Shown: positions 25,363-38,900, numbered from the stretch's first letter. The stretch is DNA of 64,000 nucleotides from Watersipora subatra (GCF_963576615.1 NC_088708.1:2604001-2668000), one strand, 5' to 3'. Notes: generated by a model not told the origin, from the sequence alone. Made by a program: numbers and translations.

Positions 25363-25632
25363 TCCTCTATACTCTATACAGTCAAACCTCAACTCACAAT
25401 CACCATTATATAAAATGCTGTTGATGCAACGGCATAACTGGAGCATATATTCAACTCAACTTACGAAGCAATTTTTATATACAACGTCCACAATTTCTTT
25501 TCAAAACCCACGATAAGCTGAAGCGGGAAATACTATTAATCTATGTTTATTTTATGTTTAAATAGCTCCAAATTTCCATCATCACCCCTAGCTCTGTGCC
25601 ATCTCTGTGACGCTGGGGCAACAATTTAATTC

Positions 25633-26706
25633 ACATGTCTTTATCGTATTTATCGCCTATCTTTATCGTATCTATCGCCTATCTTTATCGTATTTATCAC
25701 CTGTCTTTATCGTATTTATCGCCTGTCTTTATCGTATCTATCGCCTATCTTTATCGTATTTATCATGTCTTTATCGTATTTATCACCTGTCTTTTTCTTA
25801 TTTATCACCTGTATTTATCACCTGTCTTTATCTATTGCTCACCTGTATCTATCGTATTTATCACCTGTCTCTATTGTATTTATCACCTGTCTTTACCGTA
25901 TTTATCATGTCTTTATCGTATTTATCGCCCGTCTTTTTCTTATTTATCACCCGTATTTATCACCCGTATTTATCACCTGTCTCTATCGTATTTATCATCT
26001 ATCGTATTTATCATCTGTCTTTATATTTATCGCCTGTCTTTATCGTATCTATCGCCTATCTTTATCGTATTTATCATGTCTTTATCGTATTTATCACCTG
26101 TCTTTTTCTTATTTATCACCTGTATTTATCACCTGTCTTTATCTATTGCTCACCTGTATCTATCGTATTTATCACCTGTCTCTATTGTATTTATCACCTG
26201 TCTTTACCGTATTTATCATGTCTTTATCGTATTTATCGCCCGTCTTTTTCTTATTTATCACCCGTATTTATCACCCGTATTTATCACCTGTCTCTATCGT
26301 ATTTATCATCTATCGTATTTATCATCTGTCTTTATATTTATCACCTGTCTTTATCGTATTTATCATGTCTTTATCGTATTTATCACTTGTCTCTATCGTA
26401 TTTATCACCTGTCTTTATATTTATCACCTGTTTTTATCGTATTTATCATGTCTTTATCGTATTTATCACTTGACTTTTTCATATTTATCACCTGTCTTTA
26501 TCTATTGCTTACCTGTCTTTATCATATTTATCACCTGTCTCTATTGTATTTATCACTTGTATTTATCGTATTTTTCATGTCTTCATCGTATTTATCACCT
26601 GTTTTTTTCTTATTTATCACCCGTATTTATCACCTGTCTCTATCGTATTTATCACCTCTCTTTATCGCATTTATCACCTGTACTTATCGTATTTATCACC
26701 TGTCTT
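25633..26706. repeat. 22-bp minisatellite with 311-bp higher-order repeat
   Basis: About 49 units built on ATCGTATTTATCACCTGTC plus TTT. All three plus frames stay open for long stretches, giving spurious IYHLSLSYLSPVF-like peptides. The block starting at 25742 recurs almost exactly 311 bp later at about 26053, so a run of about 14 units was duplicated as a whole. Located upstream of the first visible EIF3L exon. Confidence 0.93.
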
Positions 26707-27845
26707 GGTGGTATTACATTAAAACCAGTTTTCTATGGATTATGACATAGGGGAGAGTGGGGCACATTGCAACGTGGGGCACGTTGAAACACTCCTCAAA
26801 TTTCTTGCTTGTTTACATCATTTTAAATTCTTTTTAAAGATTGTATTTATATTTTGTTAAAGCAAAAATGTTTTTAAAATGGCTGCATATGGACAGATGG
26901 TAACCTATAAGCATCACAACATTAATTTTAATAAATATTATAAAAGCAGCATAGACACAATTGTATGATTAATTGATGCATTTTCAATTAATTGTAAGTC
27001 TAATAGGAATTTGTGTGTAGTTGACACAAAAGTTCATTGAATGTGATTTGTTTATGAATGATTATTGGAATGGAAGCTAGCAAGAATAGCTGAAAATCAC
27101 CATAGGCCTACATAATAATAGATGATTTTTGGGCTAGTTAACTCTGCTATAAAAGTTCACTAAGTAAATGAAAAGACACCAATTTTCCCCAATCAAGCGA
27201 AGCTTCTATCTGTGTAAATTGTAACGGACAGCTTGGCAATGCCTAAATCTGATTTTTGATGTTAAGTTGGACACCTGCGGCGGGCTAAAACCTATTGGAT
27301 GATTTTGGGAGCGGAACACTCGCTGCTTAAATTTAATGGTGACCACATATGATAAAAAGGTATAAAAACTGGCTGCAAACATTCTATAATCAATAACCAA
27401 ATGAAAAGATTTTGGCGTTAGCGCATGATTTAGCAAAGTTTTGAGTAAATTTGGTATGTTAGCTAACATATGGCTTCTGGGCCATATTTATGGTTGCCAC
27501 AATGCAAAGTCTAACTGTATTAATGTTGCCAAAGCTAAAGCTTGATTAGCCTTGCTAACAAAAGTAAAAGAACTCGTACAGAGTCACAAAAAGACCTTAA
27601 GGTAAGTTGTCATCTTTGTAACTTTGGTTTTAGCCATTTCATTAACTGAAATGCTTCAGGATAGTCAGAACTTACTTTGGCCATTAAAAATACTAATACT
27701 TTCATGATTTCAATGGTATCTATGTAATGTACTTTTTGACAGTGGCACAGATTTAGAGTGCAAGATAACCACGAGTCTGAATTACTATTTGTAGTAGCTG
27801 ATAACTTTAAATCTGAGATACAATAAATGTTAAAAATTACATTAG
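26707..27845. other. Intergenic DNA
   Basis: Starts with a short G-rich repeat (TGGGGCACATTGCAACG, GTGGGGCACGTTG at 26758-26796) that resembles a transposon end with no partner found. The remainder shows no gene. The missing EIF3L first exon could lie here but was not recognised. Confidence 0.4.
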
Positions 27846-28562
27846 ACTAGCTGAATGCCCAACGTTGCACGGGCAATAAAAGTTTTTGCATAGAAAAATT
27901 TCACTCAATTGGGCTAACTTTTGTTACCCGATGAATTTGAGTAAGTTAAGCTTGTCTAAATCTATATAAATCTTAGTGTATGTTTTTGGTAAACCCTGTG
28001 TCCAGTTATAACAATTACAATCTAGCAATGAAAAATCTGCATGGCACTGGATTTGATCTCAGAACCTCTAGATCTAACCTCTAGAACATTGGTTAAGATA
28101 CTCATGCTTAAAGCACTAGACTGTTGACTGTTACACGTAGGGCCTAATGAATGTTAAACTAGCGCAAAACGCAAAGATTGTTTCAACTTTCTCTAAAAAT
28201 CTAGTCTATTACCTATGCAATGCATATATGCATATGCAATATAATAGTCGTGTACGTGCCTTAGAAGCCAGCGATAGGAAAAGATATTGCATCATGATTT
28301 CTCAAGCAATCATGATCTTCAAGCATGCTAGCTGATGCATGAAGCTTGTTATTTTACACAATCGCCATTAGAGATTGGTCAGTACATAAGTATGTGGACA
28401 TTCATTCTATAATAATGCCAGTCAGACACGTAGTATATTGGATAGTACGCCTGTCTGTAGAACTGGATGTTAAGAACTGAGTTCCAGTTTGAAGCAGCGT
28501 TCCAAAAACATTATTGCTATAACTGGATACACGAACGACGGACTAATGAATGACAAACAACG
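27846..28562 (+). repeat. CCGGCG repeat family, copy 4
   Basis: Begins ACTAGCTGAATGCCCAACGT and includes tRNA-like segments: a minus-oriented one near 28040-28120 and a plus-oriented one near 28425-28500 (GTATATTGGATAGTACGC, GAGTTCCAGTTTG). More diverged than copies 1 and 5. Confidence 0.6.
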
Positions 28563-28663
28563 AGATTTTTGAAGGTTAAATTTTGACAAAATATGTGTAT
28601 TCCATGCAGAGCATATTCACACAATAACCTACATACAATCACACAAATTCAAGAGAGCTTTTA

Positions 28664-29502
28664 AACCATAACTGTCATACACATGTACAGCTTTCATCGT
28701 TTTCCTTGGGTGAATCAGACACGCCGATTCCGATTTTGTACTCAAAATAAAGATTGGTCCACTAACTTTCAAAGTCATGAAGGCAATTTTAAAGCTTTTC
28801 AATATCGGTCTCGCAAATGACACAATCGATACAACAAGCTCCACCCATAAATATGTGACTTATGCTAGCTTTTTAGGAACGGAAGTTGGAGATGTGTAGT
28901 CCGATCTAGAATGATAGAGATAGGTGTATTAAAACCCATTCATTATTATCTAAATTCAGCCTTCAAAATAATCTGTCTTTTATGACAGGTAGATTAGCTG
29001 TTCAACATTGCTTGTAGCTTGTTACAGAGTGTCAAAAAAAAGTGTCAGAAAAATGAGCTCAAAAAACGCGATTTTATCACAAGCTCGCATTTCTATTGCA
29101 CCTTTTTGAGCTCATTTTTCTTGGCGTTCAGCCTATTAAACATAATGTAACAAGCTACGAGCAGTATTAAATTGCTTATCTACCTTGTATAAAAACTGAG
29201 ATTAGTTTGAAAGCTGAATTTAAATAATAATAGGTTTCAAGACACCCATCTCTATCATTCTAGACCGGAGTAAATATCCCAAACTTCCGTTCCTAAAAAG
29301 CTAGCATACGTCACATATTTATGGGCGGAGCTTGTCGTGTCGATTGTGTCGTTTGCGAGACCGATTTTGAAACGCTGTAAAAAGGCCTTCATGACTTTGA
29401 AAGTTAGTGGACCAATATTTATTTTGAGTACAAAATCAGAATCAGCGTGTCTGATTTACCTAGAAACAATGATGAAAGCTGTATGTGACAGTTGTTATGG
29501 TT
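28664..29502. mobile_element. Long-arm foldback element, copy 1
   Basis: About 839 bp flanked by TA. The ends AACCATAACTGTCA and TGACAGTTGTTATGGTT begin two inverted arms of roughly 370-400 bp that meet near 29070, around TGAGCTCAAAAAACGCGA and the inverse TTTTTGAGCTCATTTTTC. No coding region is visible beyond short mirrored frames. A related element lies at 33543-34333. Confidence 0.88.
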
Positions 29503-29504
29503 TA

Positions 29505-30492
29505 AAGAATGTTGTCAGCAAGTGACAGAGAATATGAAATAATTCAAACAGCTTAAAAAAATAGAGAGTGTACATATGATAATTGATGATGATCTGACAT
29601 TTTAAGCTCACAAATAACATCATTAAAGAGCAACTTGGCCAACCTCTTCATGCAAAGTCAACCATTTCAGATTTTTTTAGTGCCAAAATTATTTAAGTTG
29701 ACTAAAATATTCTCATAATAACACAATATAGCTATGGTTTGCAGCTTCTTGTAATTACACAGCAATAAAAAAGGTATAATATATACAGCTATGTAAAAAT
29801 TTAAATGTTAAAAACTACATTACATGTAAGAAATTAATGTAATAAAGTTATAATCAATATAAAAAGGTGAGGATCGGATTATCACTTCTCTGGACGTTAA
29901 AGACAGGCAAACGGAGGTGTAGCATTGAAAAATTAGGAAATGGTTGGAGCACAGGTGAGTGGGCGATTGAGACACAGAGCTAGTCTAGCTAATATGAAGT
30001 GAACTTTTAAAAATACAACAAATCGTAGTGTGCAAAGAGAGGGACAGCTTTTACTTTCTATTTATACTATTACTCCCTTGATTATTGTCAAGAAGCATGT
30101 AGGCGTCTTTATGCATAAAGATGTTTATTTAAGCTCACAGAATACGTGGTTTTGCGGAAGCACACAACACTAACACAACTTGGTCTGTAAATTATTGCTT
30201 GTAATTGCTTAAAATTTTTCATACTATTATTACAAAAATATTACGTAACAATTAACCATAGTTTTACAACAAAATATGTATCATTTCAACACTCAAAAAA
30301 GACTGCATCAAAATTGACAGCAAACAAAACATTAGTATCATATTTGGAGCGTAATAAATGAGAAAAAATACTACTGATATAGATTTTTGACAGTAGGAAC
30401 TGCGGGAATAAATACCTACAATATTCTAACAGACATGCAAACGGTCAATTTAATCGTAACAACACACCAAAATGATGAAATAATTTAAAATA
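29505..30492. other. Intergenic DNA
   Basis: AT-rich noncoding stretch between the foldback element and the Tigger-like transposon. Nothing recognised. Confidence 0.4.
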
Positions 30493-33043
30493 CAATACAC
30501 CTTCAGGATACAATGTTGATCCGTTCCAGGGTTGGCATCGTATGGTGAAAAATTCTTATGTAGGGGTATAGAGACCATTGTAATTATACAATGCAAACAT
30601 CTTCTGTTGAAAGCCGTCAAAATTTTATAAAAATGTGCACATATTGAAAATTAGTAACAAAATAGTATGTTCACTTTAGTAATTATAGTTACCTACAACA
30701 ACTGTATTGTATTTTGTGTATTTTAATAGTTCTGATCTGCAATAGAACGCAACATTATAATGTCTGTACCACATGCAGTACGTATGGTAAGGAGTTTTTA
30801 CCTTCAAGACGTATGTATAACATACACTTTGAATTCACCTCCAATAAGTCTGGGTTATTTAACTTACACTTAAGTTTTAGTACGTATTTTTTAACTATTT
30901 TACTGAATTTCAACTTTTTATCATGAAGATTTTATCCTCTATCAGTTTCTGTCTTCACTTTCACTATAACATTTAGCGTGTCTGGTTAAAACCTTTTTCA
31001 ACCTAATTCAACAAAAAAGGCCGAGCGATGCAGTTATCGAAAGCGGCCTCTCACACACTTGACTATTCAATGTTTATCGAAAAAAATGAAATTTTATTTA
31101 CTATACAATACATACATACCTTTGGAGTAACGCGACTTGAGCTAGTACATGTAGCGAGTAGAGCAGAGAGGAGGCAAAGACGTATTACCTTAGGACACTA
31201 TGTATTCGCCTCACCTTACTTTCGCGTTTTCGCGGAGTCATCCTCTCGCGAAAATTTTATGTGCGAAACTAAACTATCACAACGAACGAGTGAAAATGCG
31301 AAATTAAATAGCTTTGTTCATTGATAGTCCAAAAATCAAATGGCAGCAAGCGATTAATTCGCATTATCAACCTCGCCACACCATTCTACTTGCGGTTTAC
31401 AATTACAAACTAGTCCCAAATTGAAATTTTTTTCTAATCGGTGAACTGAACCTGAGGAATCTAATTATGTTTGTTCCCTTGCATTTATTTTCACATCCCT
31501 ATATTTTCGCACTCATCAGAGCTGCGAAATTGAGTTGCAGCGAAATTTTACTCTGTATGCTACTCACGAAACTAAACACTAGCGAAATATAAGTGTCCTA
31601 GGGTAATGCTAATTATGTAACTGTACACTTGAAAATAGATTTAATACGTGATTAAATGAAATTTTTTAGCAGGCTAAAAGAAGTTGTATAATCCTGTCCA
31701 ATTTGTCTACTGGTTTTAAAAGAAAAAGTTTACCACTTTTGGGTCCTGAAAGGCAGAAATGGCCAGGAAGACACAGCTTAACTGTTGGTGCAGAGAGTGC
31801 TCTAAGAAAACAAACTAACTTGGTGCAATGTAGAAGATAGCCTACTTGATCACGTATTGAGGATGATGCTTGCTGGTGCAGTGTAAATGCTGGTGCAATG
31901 CAAAAAATTGCTAGCGGGCTAACGCTTGTAAAAGGATCCAGAGAAGGTTGCACAGTAGTTTTTCTTGCATGAAATGTGCACAAGAATCAATGTAACCATA
32001 CATACAGAAGTTGGTACGTATTTATACCCTATAGGACAGGGTTTTAACAAGTTCCAGAAAGTAATGTGGATGCGTCAACTATCTTGAGTAACTAGTCATA
32101 TATGAGTTACATACATAGGATGATTTGTATTTACGTAGTAATAAACAGGCCCGCCTGCAAAGAGATGGTTAAACAAGAAAATAAAACATAAAATCAAAAT
32201 GAAATAAATAAAACAAAATGGAATGAACAAAACATAAAAAACATTCCACAAAAAGAAGATAAATAATGATATACATTATAAATGCATTGTACAGTATTGT
32301 TTCTATGTACCAGTCCACATCAGCAAATTAAAGACTTGAAATTTTTCTGACGAAGTAGATTTTTCTGTCATCTACTTCCTCGCCACCACTACATGGTTGC
32401 TTCTCTTGAATGCTGATCCCGTGCATGGCCTCCAACTTTTTCAAGTGGTCAGTCGTAAACTCCTTGCACTTGCTTTCATATAGTTCTTGCTTTTAATAAT
32501 AATTGCAATTGTTGCTTGATTGTGACCATATTATTTGGCAATATTAACAATACGGGTGCCTTCCTCCTCTTTATTTATGACCTCTAACTTTGTTAAAGAG
32601 GAAATCATTTTTCCTTCGTCTTGAAACGTTTGTATCGGTCTCAGATTCCATAGTTAAATAATTAAATTTAGATACTTGTAGTTATATATGTATGCTGAAT
32701 GAAAGTTTATAGTAAAAGGAAGTATAACGCTAAAAACGAATATTTGCTTTCGCTTATGAATTTTCACAAAATTTCCAACGTGGAATGCTGACCTGAGAGA
32801 AGTCAGTCATCATGTCTCTTCAAAACATTGTGAAAATGCTTTCAGCTAATCGCATTTCGACTTCTTTATGATTTTGACGTATGTAATATGCATACCGACT
32901 GCCAAATTTGAACTCAGGCAAAATTTTTCTTGAATTCAAATGGTGAAATAAAAGTCGTATGATGAGGTAAAAACCTCACAATGTTCAACTTCATAAAGTG
33001 AAAAAATCGTTTATCAGGGTATTCGTATCCTGAGGGTGCACTG
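30493..33043 (-). mobile_element. Pogo/Tigger-like DNA transposon, degenerate
   Basis: Imperfect terminal inverted repeats (CAATACACCTTCAGGATAC at the left; CAGTGCACCCTCAGGATAC read inward from the right) flanked by TA. The minus strand at about 32640-32330 encodes a pogo/CENP-B-type helix-turn-helix fragment (KLEVINKEEEGTRIVNIAK, YGHNQATIAIIIKSK) with stops. The catalytic region is not recognisable. A MITE at 31180-31611 is nested inside. Confidence 0.7.
31180..31611. mobile_element. Candidate MITE with TTACC(C/T)TAGGACACT ends
   Basis: The left end GTATTACCTTAGGACACT and the inverse of the right end GCATTACCCTAGGACACT match over about 18 bp. Internal TTCGCG and GCGAAA blocks are also mirrored. 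It overlaps a 98-codon open frame (31028-31324) that looks spurious. Nested in the Tigger-like element. Confidence 0.6.
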
Positions 33044-33139
33044 TAGATTGCTTGATTATAGCAAAACTTCAAAATATTTCTCTGCGAAACAGATAGATAT
33101 CTACAAAATCATATTATGAATTGTTTTTTCAGCAAACAT

Positions 33140-34910
33140 ATGTCCACACCTATATCTAGCATATCTTATACTAGATTTTAAGAAGGCCTTCGACAAGGAT
33201 CCACGCATGTTTTTAAGTGCCAAACTCAAAAAATACTGCCTTGGTCCTCTTTTAATTGCATGGATCACGAATCTTTTAACTGGGAGAACTTGCCAATTAC
33301 TCTCAACAGCACATACAGAGTGAGAATGCTGATGCGACAAGTGGAGTTTCTCAGGGTTCTGTAATAGGCCCAAAACTGTTTTTGCTATATATATCTTTAT
33401 TGCTATGTTAACGACTTGCCAGCATGCGTGGCATGCAACATCAGCATATTTATGGATGACACAGTAATTTATACGCCTATCGATAATTGCTTCACTGCTG
33501 TAGACTTTAAAAATGACATAAATGCAGTGTAGGAGTGTCTTAAACCATAACTGTCACGAACAACTTTTATTGTATTTACTAGGTAAATCAGACACGCTGA
33601 TTCCGATTTTGTACTCCAAATAAAGATTAGTCCACTAACCTTCAAAGTCATTTAGGCTTTTTTAAAGCGTTTCAATATCCGTTTCGAAAACAACACAATC
33701 GGCATTACAAGCTCCGCCCATAAATATGTGACGAAACCTAGCTTTTTCAGAAACGGAAGTTAGGAAAGTTTAGTCCGATTTAGAATAATAGAGATGGGTG
33801 TCTTAAAACCCATTATTATCTAAATCCAGCCTGTAAAATAATTTCAGTTTTTTATGAAAGGGATATAAACTATTTAAAATTGCTCGCAGCTTGTTACATG
33901 ACGTTTAAATGGGCTGGACGCCGAGAAAAATGAGCTCAAAAAGCGCGGTTTTATCACGAGCTAGCGTTGTTATCGCGCTTTTTAAATATGCAATGCTAAA
34001 TAGCTTATCTACCTTTCAGAAAAGACTGATATTATTTTTAAAGCTGGATTTAGATATTAATAAATTTTAAAACACCCGTCTCTATTATTCTAAATCGGTC
34101 TAAACATCTCTACGTAACTTCTGTTCCTAAAAAGCTAGGTTACGTCAAGTATTTATGGGCGGAGCTTGTTATGCCGATCGTGTTGTTTTCGAAACCGATA
34201 TTAAAACGCTATAAAAAATCCTTTATTACTCTGAAAGTTAGTGGCCTAATCTTTATTTTGATTACAAAATCGGAATCAGCATGTCTGATTTACCTAGTAA
34301 ATACGATAAAAGTTGTTCGTGGCAGTTATGGTTTAATGGTGGAAACTGGAATTCAATATTGAAAATGTAAGGTAATGTGCCTTTCAGATTATTCATCTTC
34401 TGATGAATTTTACAATATTTTATAAATGAGAGAAACGTCGATTTGAATCACATTTTTTAAATCTAGGGGCATGATTTTTAGTGATTTGTCTTGACAATAT
34501 TACATGTTTACAAAAATTGAAAAAGCAAGCCGGATGTTCGGATTCTTAAAGAGAACATTTTTTATGCTTCAAAAGCTCTTAAACCAATTGCAAAAATATC
34601 TCTTATAAGACCAATTATAGAGTATGGTTGTCAGCTGAGGGATCCGTAGGCTACTATAAGCAGGATATCAATCACCTCGAAGCAAGTTAGAGGAAAGCAG
34701 TTAAGTACATATACAACGTCAAGTCGTGACACTTGCATAATGGTCTTAGCGAAGGACTTAGGCCTGGCAGCCGAAAACCCCTACGTATATCCTTGCTGCA
34801 CAAAATTATCAGTGATTCACATTCTGGATCTCCAGGAGCTTTATCACACAAATTTCCGGAACTTGTAAATTTTTCAAATCAAAGCAGCACCATTACTCAT
34901 AGCCAGTAAG
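33140..34910 (+). pseudogene. LINE reverse transcriptase remnant, split by a foldback element
   Basis: Reverse-transcriptase blocks of a CR1/Jockey-like LINE run in order in shifting frames: LDFKKAFDKDPRMFL near 33170, LIAWITNLLTGRTCQLL near 33255, SGVSQGSVIGPKLFLLYI near 33340, NDLPACVAC near 33405, and the catalytic-type FMDDTVIY near 33450, where the first residue pair of the usual FADD/YADD core is changed. After the element at 33543-34333 it resumes with EFNIEKCKV near 34355, then KASRMFGFLKRTFF near 34525 and PIIEYGCQ near 34610. Multiple stops and frame changes show it is dead. The clade call is tentative. Confidence 0.8.
33543..34333. mobile_element. Long-arm foldback element, copy 2, inserted in a LINE
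   Basis: About 791 bp flanked by TA, with ends AACCATAACTGTCACG and GTGGCAGTTATGGTT opening long inverted arms. Same family as 28664-29502 (shared AAATCAGACACGCTGATTCC block and ATTTATGGGCGGAGCTTGT). It interrupts the LINE between its FMDD and FNIEKC blocks, so it is younger than the LINE. Confidence 0.9.
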
Positions 34911-35912
34911 CTACACTGTCAATTAATGTCTCTGTCAAATATAACACATACCAAAAGGTTTCTCCCTAGTACCTTGAAAGGATAGGAGCCCATAATAATC
35001 TTTTAAAATTTTAACTTATGACGTTCATTCATTCCTTGATGATAATTTTGATAACATCCTTGCTAGTCAGTTAAACTTCCATGACCATAATACTACAGCG
35101 TCTGACTCAGCAATTCCTCTGGCTTTTACCATCAGGCTTACTTTCAGTTTTTGCCTAGAACTTTCAGACACATAAGAGGTCTGCTTCACAACCATTTTGG
35201 TGCAAGACATATTTTAGCTTTTCTTCTTCAAAGTTTTGATAATCTCCCTTTTTTACCTGGCACAAGGTCTTAGGGCTCTGTTTTACGTAGAATTAGAACG
35301 ATCCGGGATATAAAACTCGGTAATATGTACAATTTGTGATAAATAATCATAAATTTAACTCATTTTCATATATAATTCTTCTGAGTATACATGGATTACT
35401 TCTATTTTAATTATCCATTCATTTTTAGCACTTTCTTGAGGCCTGCATAGTATATATTCGAAGGAACACCTGCGTATATGTACCAATTTTACTGATACAT
35501 AAGTCAGATTTATTTAGCCCAATTAAGGCTTGCACTCCTATGATTCCACACAGCCATTGCAACACTTACTTTTCCACGTTCTACAAATTCTTCTTCAGCA
35601 TACATGATTGTTAACGTTCTCTAACTCTCACCGGTCAGTGGTCTACTTCAATGAGAATCTGAAATTCAATGAAAGCATATGGCCAGGTTTTAGCCGGATA
35701 TAGTTCTTGAAGTCGATGGTTCCACATTGGAAACATGCACAACATTAAATTATTCTGTACGAAAAGTTGTTTACAAAAATTCAGAGCTAAATTCTAAATA
35801 AAAAAATTACGTACTTTTGTAAAATAAATGTAATGTGCAATAATGCAATTAGTGTTTTAAAACGACATAGAAATACTACTGCTTTGAGCATACAGTCACG
35901 TGATGAATCAAA
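34911..35912. other. Upstream region of EIF4E3
   Basis: Noncoding DNA after the LINE remnant. It should contain the EIF4E3 promoter, but no TATA box or initiator could be called with confidence. Confidence 0.35.
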
Positions 35913-38900
35913 ATGGCTTCCACTAAGTTGTCCCCTCTCCAAAGAGATGAGCTGTCTCCTGGAGATGCGCCCAATTTAAACAAGAACGGCGTGCAAGAGA
36001 AATGCGTTACTAGTGAACTTGGCACTCAGTTAAATTCTAGTTGGACTTTTTGGATTGATAAGTAATAATTTACTGAATGTTCAAAGTACTCTGTAGTTAA
36101 AACCCGTTCGCATAACGCTCTGCAGCGAATTGGTTGATATACATAATGGTTTCAAGCATTGTAGTTTTATTAACGATATATGCATTAATCAGTAGCTTAT
36201 TTGCAATTTTTGGTGTATACTGTTTTAAGCTATTTTACTATAAAAAATCGTGAACAAATAATGGTGTTTTCCTAACTCTTACCGCTTTCTTCGCTTTCAT
36301 AGGCCATCTTATGGTTCATCAGCAGCCGAATATGAAGCTAATCTCCGTGAGCTCTACAATGTCTCTTACGCCGAGGTAACTTTTTAAAGTTTAGCTTATT
36401 GATTTGTCAATACCAGAAGATAATTAAAATTTAAATGGAAGTTAAAAACGCCTCTTATCACCCAAGTTCAGTTATTTTTGATTGATTTTACAGAAATTTT
36501 GGAGTGTGTATAACAACATTCCCCAGCCATCACAAATTAGTAATCGATACAGCTATCATCTAATGAGAGAAGGCAGCAAGCCCATCTGGTATGTTAGGGC
36601 CAATTCTCTCTCATTTTGCTTGCTCTCCCTCCATACCCCATAGTTTGTTCCGAGCCTTGGTTTCACACAAGCCTCTTCTGCTGCCTACTTTGATTACTTA
36701 ACTTTACTTGTTTGGGTGATTTTGCAAATCAAACCAGTATTTTGCTAATATGCATTTACACTGTATTTTTGTTATTGGTTGGTAGGTCTATGTTGAAACA
36801 ACCCAAGCAACTGGTTGAATGCTAATAAATTTCTTGTTTAACATGCAGGGAGGATGCATCTCACTGCAACGGTGGCCATTGGAAATTGAAGTGCCAAAAA
36901 AAGGATTCTGTATGTTGCAATATTTGTCTTACAATAAAAAAAATTGCGTGAATGAATTTTGAAGTTGCCTGAAAAGTATTGTTATAACAGTTGTAAAGTT
37001 GCATTTGCAGGATGAAGTATGGAGAGAGCTTCTACTTGCTGCTATCGGGGAGAAGCTATCAGAATGTCTTGCTGAAGGTATTCTTCAATCTTGTTGCCAT
37101 CAACCAATCAAACCAATACTGAGCAGCCCGTAATGGCCGTAATGCAAAATACAAGATAATTTTTACTCAAGTTTTTGATAGGCAAGGAAGGTGAGAATGG
37201 CTATGGTAGCTGAACTATATGTTGAGATGTTTGAGACGAGGCATTTTATCTGTGTGTTGTTGTAGGTGACAGTATTAATGGAGTAAGCATCAGTGTTAGG
37301 GACAGAGATGATGTTGTACAGATCTGGAACACAAATGCTTGTCTAGCTGACAAGGCCACTGTGATTAACAGACTTCAACAATTGCTACCCCGTGTTGAGT
37401 TTCTTACATCGTTTTATAAAGGTAGGTTTCTCTTAGGGATCTCATCTTCAGTCGAACTTCTAGATTGGGAAAAAATGCATTCTGATATTTACTTTACAAG
37501 TTAAAACTGTTGCATGTTGAAATAATTATTCTCATAGAAATGTATTGTATTTCATTTGTTTATTTTTGCAACCCTAAAACTAAAAAATACATTGTATGTA
37601 AAAAAACTAAATTATCAAATGATAATAATAAAAATATAAGAACTGCTAGAAAAGGTTGTTGCTTGTTGCTGGCCATAGCAGAGACACTAATAGCAGAGAC
37701 ACTAATAGCAGAGACACTAATAGCAGAGACACTAATAGCAGAGACACTAATAGCAGAGACACTAATAGCAGAGACACTAATAGCAGAAACACTAATAGCA
37801 GAGACACTAATAGCAGAGACACTAATAGCAGAGACACTAATAGCAGAGACACTAATAGCAGAGACACTAATAGCAGAGACACTAATAGCAGAGACACTAA
37901 TAGCAGAGACACTAATAGCAGAGACACTAATAGCAGAAACACTAATAGCAGAGACACTAATAGCAGAGACACTAATAGCAGAGACACTAATAGCAGAGAC
38001 ACTAATAGCAGAGACACTAATAGCAGAGACACTAATAGCAGAGACACTAATAGCAGAGACACTAATAGCAGAAACACTAATAGCAGAGACACTAATAGCA
38101 GAGACACTAATAGCAGAGACACTAATAGCAGAGACACTAATAGCAGAGACACTAATAGCAGAGACACTAATAGCAGAGACACTAATAGCAGAGACACTAA
38201 TAGCAGAGACACTAATAGCAGAGACACTAATAGCAGAGACACTAATAGCAGAAACACTAATAGCAGAGACACTAATAGCAGAGACACTAATAGCAGAGAC
38301 ACTAATAGCAGAGACACTAATAGCAGAGACACTAATAGCAGAAACACTAATAGCAGAGACACTAATAGCAGAAACACTAATAGCAGAGACACTAATAGCA
38401 GAGACACTAATAGCAGAGACACTAATAGCAGAGACACTAATAGCAGAGACACTAATAGCAGAGACACTAATAGCAGAAACACTAATAGCAGAGACACTAA
38501 TAGCAGAGACACTAATAGCAGAGACACTAATAGCAGAGACACTAATAGCAGAGACACTAATAGCAGAGACACTAATAGCAGAGACACTAATAGCCGAGAC
38601 ACTAATAGCCGAGACACTAATAGCAGAGACACTAATAGCAGAGACACTAATAGCAGAGACACTAATAGCCGAGACACTAATAGCAGAGACACTAATAGCA
38701 GAAACACTAATAGCAGAGACACTAATAGCAGAGACACTAATAGCAGAGACACTAATAGCAGAGACACTAATAGCAGAGACACTAATAGCAGAGACACTAA
38801 TAGCCGAGACACTAATAGCCGAGACACTAATAGCCGAGACACTAATAGCGGAGACACTAATAGCGGAGACACTAATAGCGGAGACACTAATAGCGGAGAC

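Noticed and set aside
25607-26750. Frames of 288-371 codons with IYHLSLSYLSPVF repeats
   Set aside because: Translation of the 22-bp minisatellite in shifting frames; no unique sequence or domain.
26758-26796. G-rich repeated GTGGGGCAC(A/G)TTG as a regulatory site
   Set aside because: More like a transposon end; no partner or gene context to support a regulatory call.
31028-31324. 98-codon open frame
   Set aside because: Overlaps the end of a nested MITE inside a Tigger-like element; composition not protein-like.
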